Shown here one piece after another: positions 59,698 to 64,000 of a DNA stretch of 64,000 bases. The number at the start of each line of letters is the position of its first letter. Within the stretch, counting starts at the first letter, position 1. Source of the DNA: Streptomyces sp. Je 1-332 (GTDB lineage: Bacteria > Actinomycetota > Actinomycetes > Streptomycetales > Streptomycetaceae); the NCBI RefSeq assembly GCF_040730185.1, contig NZ_CP160402.1:7502001-7566000 (forward strand), in the 5' to 3' direction. Position numbers and translations under genes: made by a program. Under the pieces are notes generated by a model that saw only the letters and a program-made list of their open reading frames with translations, had not been told where the DNA came from and ran no database searches.

Positions 59698-60900
59698 TCA
59701 GAGGAAGTGGAAGCCGGGCCGCGGATGCATGAGGAAGTCGTGGTGCGAGATGTTCCACGCGTACGCACCCGCCATCGCGAACACCACACGGTCGCCGGCC
59801 CGCAGCCCTGCCACCGGAACCCCCCGGGCCAGCACGTCCTTCGGGGTGCACAGCTGACCCGCGAACGTCACCCTGTCCTGCCGTGCCTCGGACCGGGGCC
59901 AGGGGTGCGGCCACGGCTCGCCGGCCGGGAGCACGGTGCAGGGCTGGTCGTGCCCCTTGGCCGCGGGGGTGCGCAGATGGTGGGTGCCGCCGCGCACCAC
60001 CGCGAACTCCTCGCCATGGCTGCGCTTCACGTCCAGGACCTCCGTGGCGTACCAGCCGCAGTACGCGGTCAGCGCCCGCCCCGGCTCGATACGGAGCGTC
60101 AGGCCTGGGTGAGCCGCGCGGAGTCGGGCCAGTCCTTCCCCGTACGCGGTCCAGTCGAAGCGCGCGGCGGGGTCGGCGTAGTCCACGCTCATCCCGCCGC
60201 CGACGTTCACCTCCGCCAGGCGGATGCCGTGCCGCCGGGCCAGCTTCTGCGACCAGGTCACGATGGACTCGGCGACCGCCAGCTGCTGGGGTGCGGCGAG
60301 CCCGCTGGCCAAATGAGCATGGACGCCGAGCAGTTGCAGTGGGGGCAGGCTGCCGTCGGTGAACAAGGAGACCGCGGAGTCCGCGTCGGCGGGGTCGAGA
60401 CCGAAGGGAGTGGGGCGCCCGCCCATCGCGAGTGAACTGCCCGCAAGCGACTCGGCATCGAGGTCGAGATTGAACCGGAGCAGGACACCGACGCGGCTGT
60501 GCGGCACGACACGGGAGGCGAGGGCGGCCAGCATCCGCAGCTCGTAGGCGCTCTCCACATGGAAGCGTTCCACGCCGAGCTCAAGGGCCGCCGTGAGCTC
60601 GTCCGGGGTCTTGCCGGGGCCACCGAAGGCCAGCGGTCGCCCTGCCACCGCCTTGACCACATGGGCGAGTTCGCCTCCCGACGAGACCTCGTAGCCGTCC
60701 ACGTGCGCATCGAGCGCGGCGAGGATCTCGGGCTCCGGATTGGCCTTGGCGGCGTAATAGAGCTCGACCTGCCTGGGGAGTGCGGCGCGCACCGCCGCGG
60801 CATGTGTCTCCAGCGCCGTCAGGTCGTACAGATAGGCGGGAAGTTCCTCCGTGGACAGACCGAGGGCACGGTCACGTACGGCGGGAGTCGGGGCGGTCAT
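59698..60900 (-). CDS. PLP-dependent (LysA-fold, type III) decarboxylase of siderophore operon
   Basis: 400 aa from the ATG at 60900, overlapping the stop of the upstream synthetase (ATGA). Alanine-racemase-like barrel: LPAYLYDLTALETHAAAVRAALP, PLP lysine in VELYYAAKANPEPEIL, SSGGELAHVVKA, HAHLASGLAA, EVNVGGGMSVDYAD and LRIEPGRALTAYCGWY. The C-terminal region GDRVVFAMAGAYAWNISHHDFLMHP corresponds to the active-site Tyr strand. Relatives in NIS operons (SbnH, PvsE, AcsE) decarboxylate an amino-acid-citrate intermediate. Its place behind two synthetases supports that role. Confidence 0.92.
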   Translation of the reverse strand: MTAPTPAVRDRALGLSTEELPAYLYDLTALETHAAAVRAALPRQVELYYAAKANPEPEILAALDAHVDGYEVSSGGELAHVVKAVAGRPLAFGGPGKTPDELTAALELGVERFHVESAYELRMLAALASRVVPHSRVGVLLRFNLDLDAESLAGSSLAMGGRPTPFGLDPADADSAVSLFTDGSLPPLQLLGVHAHLASGLAAPQQLAVAESIVTWSQKLARRHGIRLAEVNVGGGMSVDYADPAARFDWTAYGEGLARLRAAHPGLTLRIEPGRALTAYCGWYATEVLDVKRSHGEEFAVVRGGTHHLRTPAAKGHDQPCTVLPAGEPWPHPWPRSEARQDRVTFAGQLCTPKDVLARGVPVAGLRAGDRVVFAMAGAYAWNISHHDFLMHPRPGFHFL

Positions 60901-62717
60901 TGGACGGTGCTCCAAGGTGCGTAGGTGCGGCCACCCAGGTTCCGTACGTGCTCGGAGAGCGGAAAGGGTGAGGTGAGGCGGACATAGCCCGCGTCCCGGT
61001 CGGCCCTGCGTTCCCAGCGGGTGAGCAGATTGGCCTTGGCGGGCAGCGGTGCCCCGGCGAGCAGGGCGCCGAGCCGGGGCGGGCAGCCGTGCGCGTCGGC
61101 GAACTCCCGTATGACGGCCCGGACATGGGACCAGAGCGCGGCTTCGGTGTGCGGGTGCAGGTCGGCGAGGGCGGCGAGCAGCTCGGCGACGTGGTTGACC
61201 AGGAGGCAGTAGACGACACGGTCCCAGCCGCGCTGCGCGTCGTACGTCATCGGCCCCGCCACCTCGGGCGGGAGGGCGGCCAGGGTCTCCGCGTGGCGTT
61301 CCGGGACCAGCTTGGTGCCCTCCAGGTCGCGGAAGAGCACCTGAGCGGGCATGCCGTCGGCGTGGACGCAGATCAGGACGTTCTGCAGATGCGGTTCGAG
61401 CACTAGGCCGTGGTCGAAGTACGCGGCGAGCACCGGCGGCAGCAGCAGTCGCAGATACGCCTGCCACCAGTCGAGCGTGCGCTGCGGTCCCGCGCCCCCG
61501 ACGAGCCGCGAGATGTGACCCGGCCCGGTCGGGTACTCGTCCGCGACGGCCGCGGCGAGCAGCGGTGTCGTGCCGGGTAGGAGCCGTGCGGCCAGGCCTT
61601 CGCGGACGATGACGCCGAAGCCCTCCAACAGGGAGAGGTCAGGGCGCCCGTCGGGTCCCGGGAGCGCGAGGCTGCGGTAGGCGGGCTCGCGGAGCACGGC
61701 GTGGCCCGGGAAGCGGGCGGTCAGGTCGTCCAGGGCGCCTTCGAGTACGCGGGTGAGCGCGACGGCGCCCGACAGCTCGTAACTGGCGTTCTTGCGCACG
61801 CAGTTGGTGATGCGGACGTTCAGACTGAACTTCAGGAAGGTGTCACCGCCGTACAGCGTGCGCACGGATGCGGTGGCCGCGAAGGGGTGGCCGCCCGGGC
61901 CCAGGTCGATGACATCCCCGCGGTCCAGGGCCGCGCGCAGCCCCCGGTGTCCGCGGAGCAGGTCGAACTGCCAGGGGTGCACCGGGAGCAGCCGGTAGCC
62001 GTCCGGCGCTGTCCCGAGGCGGTCGAGCGGGGCCGCGGCGCCGGGCCGCGTGGACTCCTCGGCGATGAGGTGGTCCCGTACGGCGAGGTGGCGCAGCGGG
62101 AAGACGGACGCCGTCTCGGGAGCGTACGCGGACCAGTCGGCGAGGTCGCCGCCGCGGGCCTTGGGGGTGGGATGGAAGCGGTGGCCGAACAGCAGCGACT
62201 GCTCGGACGCGAGATAGTCCGCGAGCCACTTAGGGGCGGGATGTGCGGCGACGGCCGTCACCATGGCGGGCGCCGGACGGTCGGCGGCGAGCGCGGCGCT
62301 GACGCCTTCGTGGCTGGAGGCGATCTGCTGCAGGAACTCCTCGTTGCTGACGCCCGTACGCAGGGAGAGTTCGGCGTGTGTGTACTCGGCGAGGCGCGGC
62401 CAGTCCACCTCGACCCACGTGCCGTCCCGCTGCTCGGTCACCGGGCCGGTGAAACGGTGGGCGCCGAGGAGGGACGCGCGGCGCAGCGCGACACGCAGGA
62501 GGACCCCGCGGCGCGGCAGCCGGAGCAGGAGGTCGCCGTCGACGACGGCGGTCTGGCGCTCGGGGCCCGAGACCTCGCGCAGCAGGCAGTTGAGGAGGGT
62601 GTGCGTCACCGCTTGGTCGGCGCTGGGCAGACAGGTCGGGGCGGCCCCGGCGACGGGGACGGCGCCCTGGGCGGGCGCCCAGGGCGGTGCGGTGAAGGTG
62701 CCGGTCGGCAAGGACAT
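60897..62717 (-). CDS. IucA/IucC-family NIS siderophore synthetase
   Basis: 606 aa from the ATG at 62717. NRPS-independent siderophore synthetase signatures: the ATP-binding HRFHPTPKARGG, LLPVHPWQFDLLRG, TASVRTLYGGDTFLKFSLNVRITNCVRKN, and HLQNVLICVHADGMPAQVLFRDLEGTKL. The C-terminal FhuF-like helices follow. It adenylates a carboxylate (citrate or 2-oxoglutarate type) and couples it to an amine or alcohol. It overlaps the decarboxylase gene and lies 135 bp after the next synthetase. Confidence 0.95.
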   Translation of the reverse strand: MSLPTGTFTAPPWAPAQGAVPVAGAAPTCLPSADQAVTHTLLNCLLREVSGPERQTAVVDGDLLLRLPRRGVLLRVALRRASLLGAHRFTGPVTEQRDGTWVEVDWPRLAEYTHAELSLRTGVSNEEFLQQIASSHEGVSAALAADRPAPAMVTAVAAHPAPKWLADYLASEQSLLFGHRFHPTPKARGGDLADWSAYAPETASVFPLRHLAVRDHLIAEESTRPGAAAPLDRLGTAPDGYRLLPVHPWQFDLLRGHRGLRAALDRGDVIDLGPGGHPFAATASVRTLYGGDTFLKFSLNVRITNCVRKNASYELSGAVALTRVLEGALDDLTARFPGHAVLREPAYRSLALPGPDGRPDLSLLEGFGVIVREGLAARLLPGTTPLLAAAVADEYPTGPGHISRLVGGAGPQRTLDWWQAYLRLLLPPVLAAYFDHGLVLEPHLQNVLICVHADGMPAQVLFRDLEGTKLVPERHAETLAALPPEVAGPMTYDAQRGWDRVVYCLLVNHVAELLAALADLHPHTEAALWSHVRAVIREFADAHGCPPRLGALLAGAPLPAKANLLTRWERRADRDAGYVRLTSPFPLSEHVRNLGGRTYAPWSTVQ

Positions 62718-62852
62718 CAACGGCTCCAGCGGAAGCGGGGCGAGCGGCGGAACGGGGCGGGAAGAGTGACGGAGGCCGTGGCGAGCAAGGTGGTCGCGGT
62801 ACCGGTCAGGGGGCGCGCGAGACGCCCGGTATTCGTTCCTCGACCAGTGTCA

Positions 62853-64000
62853 TCACGAAGTTCCCGTAGGCCGCGCGTAGTTCTGCCGCGGGTGGTCGAG
62901 CCGCAGGTAGTTGGGTCCCGTCGTGTAGTGCTTGTTGATGTCGGCGGCTCCGGAGCGCTCCTTGGAGAGCAGGGTGCCCGCGGTGACCATCGCCTTGACG
63001 GGCAGCTCCGGCGCGTCAAGGACGTGCGCGCGCAGGAGCCCGCCCGGCTCACCGGGCGCCGAACCGAGCCGCTCGACGGCCTCGGCGAGCCGCTCGCGCA
63101 CGAGCCGGAGAAGTCGCTCCAGCGGGGCGCGGCCGTGTCGCGCGAGCCCGAAGGCGTAGGAACCCGCGCAGAGGTGGAGGGTGATGGTGGTGAACACATC
63201 GAGCACGGGCCTGTCCCCGTCGACGAAGATCCTCTGGTCATCGAACTCAGCGCGCCCGGGGGCCTGTTGGCCCATGGCGTCACGGAGTCGCGCGAGGTTC
63301 ACGCGGGGCCCGTCGTTGTCCTTGAACAGCAGTCGTAGCCGGGTGCGGCGGGGCCCGCCCCCGCTCCCACCCGCGGGGTGGTCCAGCACCAGAGAGATGT
63401 TCTGCTGATGCGACTCCAAGGCGATCCCGTGGGCGAAGAGCGTGGTCTGCCAGTCGAAGAGGAGGGCGAGCGTGGCGTCGAGGAGGGCCAGGGGGTCGCC
63501 GTCGTGGAACCGGTCGGCGAGGTGGTCGATCAGCAGCCGGTCGCCGCCGGGTGCCGGGCACATGAGGGCAGCCATCGGCACGACGACGGCGTCTTCGAGG
63601 CCGGCGGGGTAGCGGCGCAGGAGCACGGCGACGAGTTCATGCCCGGCGTGGGCGAAGAGGGTCTCGTCCGCGTGCAGGATGACCCCCTTGAACCGGGGTT
63701 CGCGGTCGATGACGGCTTCGACCAGGCGCTGGCCCGCGGCGCCGTCGGTGAGGGTGCCCGGCTTGATGGTGCGCCGGTTGCGCAGCCCCAGTGTGGCGGT
63801 GGCGAGCGGCAGTTTGAGGTGCCGCGTGGGGTCGGCTGCGAGCGCGACGGTACGCATCGACAGGGTCGGTACGACGTCGGGCCCGGGTCGGTCGACGAGC
63901 TGGGCCCGGCCTTCGAGCCCCGCCGTCCGCAGCGCGTCCCGCAGGGGGCCGTCCGCGGTCAGAGGGTGCACGGGGAGCACGAGGTGGCTCCCTTCGAGCT
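62853..64000 (-). CDS. IucA/IucC-family NIS siderophore synthetase, 5' end outside window
   Basis: 382 codons are visible and the frame is open to the right edge (EGSHLVLPVHPLTADGPL at the edge). Family motifs: VVPTLSMRTVALAADPTRHLKLPLATATLGLRNRRT, LFDWQTTLFAHGIALESHQQNISLVLD, LRLLFKDNDGPRVNLARL, and FTTITLHLCAGSYAFGLARHG. The C-terminus has VKAMVTAGTLLSKERSGAADINKHY. It differs clearly from the downstream synthetase, so the two probably catalyse successive condensations. More genes (transporter, additional synthetase) are expected beyond the window. Confidence 0.93.
   Translation of the reverse strand, partial: LEGSHLVLPVHPLTADGPLRDALRTAGLEGRAQLVDRPGPDVVPTLSMRTVALAADPTRHLKLPLATATLGLRNRRTIKPGTLTDGAAGQRLVEAVIDREPRFKGVILHADETLFAHAGHELVAVLLRRYPAGLEDAVVVPMAALMCPAPGGDRLLIDHLADRFHDGDPLALLDATLALLFDWQTTLFAHGIALESHQQNISLVLDHPAGGSGGGPRRTRLRLLFKDNDGPRVNLARLRDAMGQQAPGRAEFDDQRIFVDGDRPVLDVFTTITLHLCAGSYAFGLARHGRAPLERLLRLVRERLAEAVERLGSAPGEPGGLLRAHVLDAPELPVKAMVTAGTLLSKERSGAADINKHYTTGPNYLRLDHPRQNYARPTGTS

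Noticed and set aside
58480..64000. Iron box (DmdR/IdeR type, TTAGGTTAGGCTAACCTAA-like) for the siderophore operon
   Set aside because: None seen in the visible intergenic gaps; the operon promoter is probably beyond the right edge.

Overview
The window is chromosomal DNA of a Streptomyces or very close relative. It has very high G+C and dense genes with many ATGA/GTGA overlaps. It carries WhiB-like, ANTAR and MmyB-like regulators, a Streptomyces-type gas vesicle cluster (gvpO-A-F-G-Y-Z-J-L-S-K), subtilisin-inhibitor (SSI) genes, and a copy of the familiar Streptomyces interspersed repeat. No rRNA, tRNA, CRISPR array, IS element or prophage was recognised.

Layout. 1-650: 5' part of a clpP gene (minus strand) behind a perfect palindromic operator. 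650-6664: a small membrane protein and ten gas vesicle genes, nearly all translationally coupled. 6661-12771: PfpI/DJ-1 protein, Orn/Lys/Arg-decarboxylase-fold enzyme, Ppx/GppA protein, ANTAR-WhiB pair, small winged-helix protein, Phd-type antitoxin, and a YhgE-like membrane protein divergent from its probable TetR regulator. 13588-18377: urease operon ureABC-F-G-D (no ureE) behind a candidate GlnR box. 18529-24057: secreted S33 aminopeptidase, acyltransferase, SSI inhibitor, CtaG-like protein, phosphofructokinase. 24222-26911: gatD and murT (lipid II amidation) and peptide deformylase.

26943-30967: TetR/acyl-CoA dehydrogenase pair, MarR regulator, isochorismatase-fold protein, GNAT. 31019-33445: a divergent type III polyketide synthase, an MmyB-like regulator and an A+T-richer intergenic stretch, which together look like an accessory insertion. 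33446-37891: oxidoreductase, cupin, a deletion scar joining the 3' halves of an EamA exporter and a TetR regulator, and an asparagine synthase. 37911-49615: two separate ECF42 sigma factor + DGPF/YCII modules surround an RND (MMPL) exporter, lipoamide dehydrogenase, a TauD-type dioxygenase/epoxide hydrolase pair, and a GNAT gene broken by a 4-bp repeat slip. 49799-58479: second SSI, a secreted PL8 polysaccharide lyase, hydrolase, two methyltransferases, slipin, GlxA-type regulator and a membrane protein. 58590-64000: a 2-hydroxyacid dehydrogenase, then a minus-strand NRPS-independent siderophore operon (LysA-type decarboxylase and two IucA/IucC synthetases) running off the right edge.

Recurrent themes. 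About ten genes have a TANNNT -10-like hexamer 6-7 nt before the start codon and no Shine-Dalgarno sequence, which suggests leaderless transcripts. Several regulator genes have clear palindromes in their promoters. The gas vesicle accessory proteins GvpY, GvpZ and GvpJ carry long acidic, basic or repetitive tails that could interact electrostatically.
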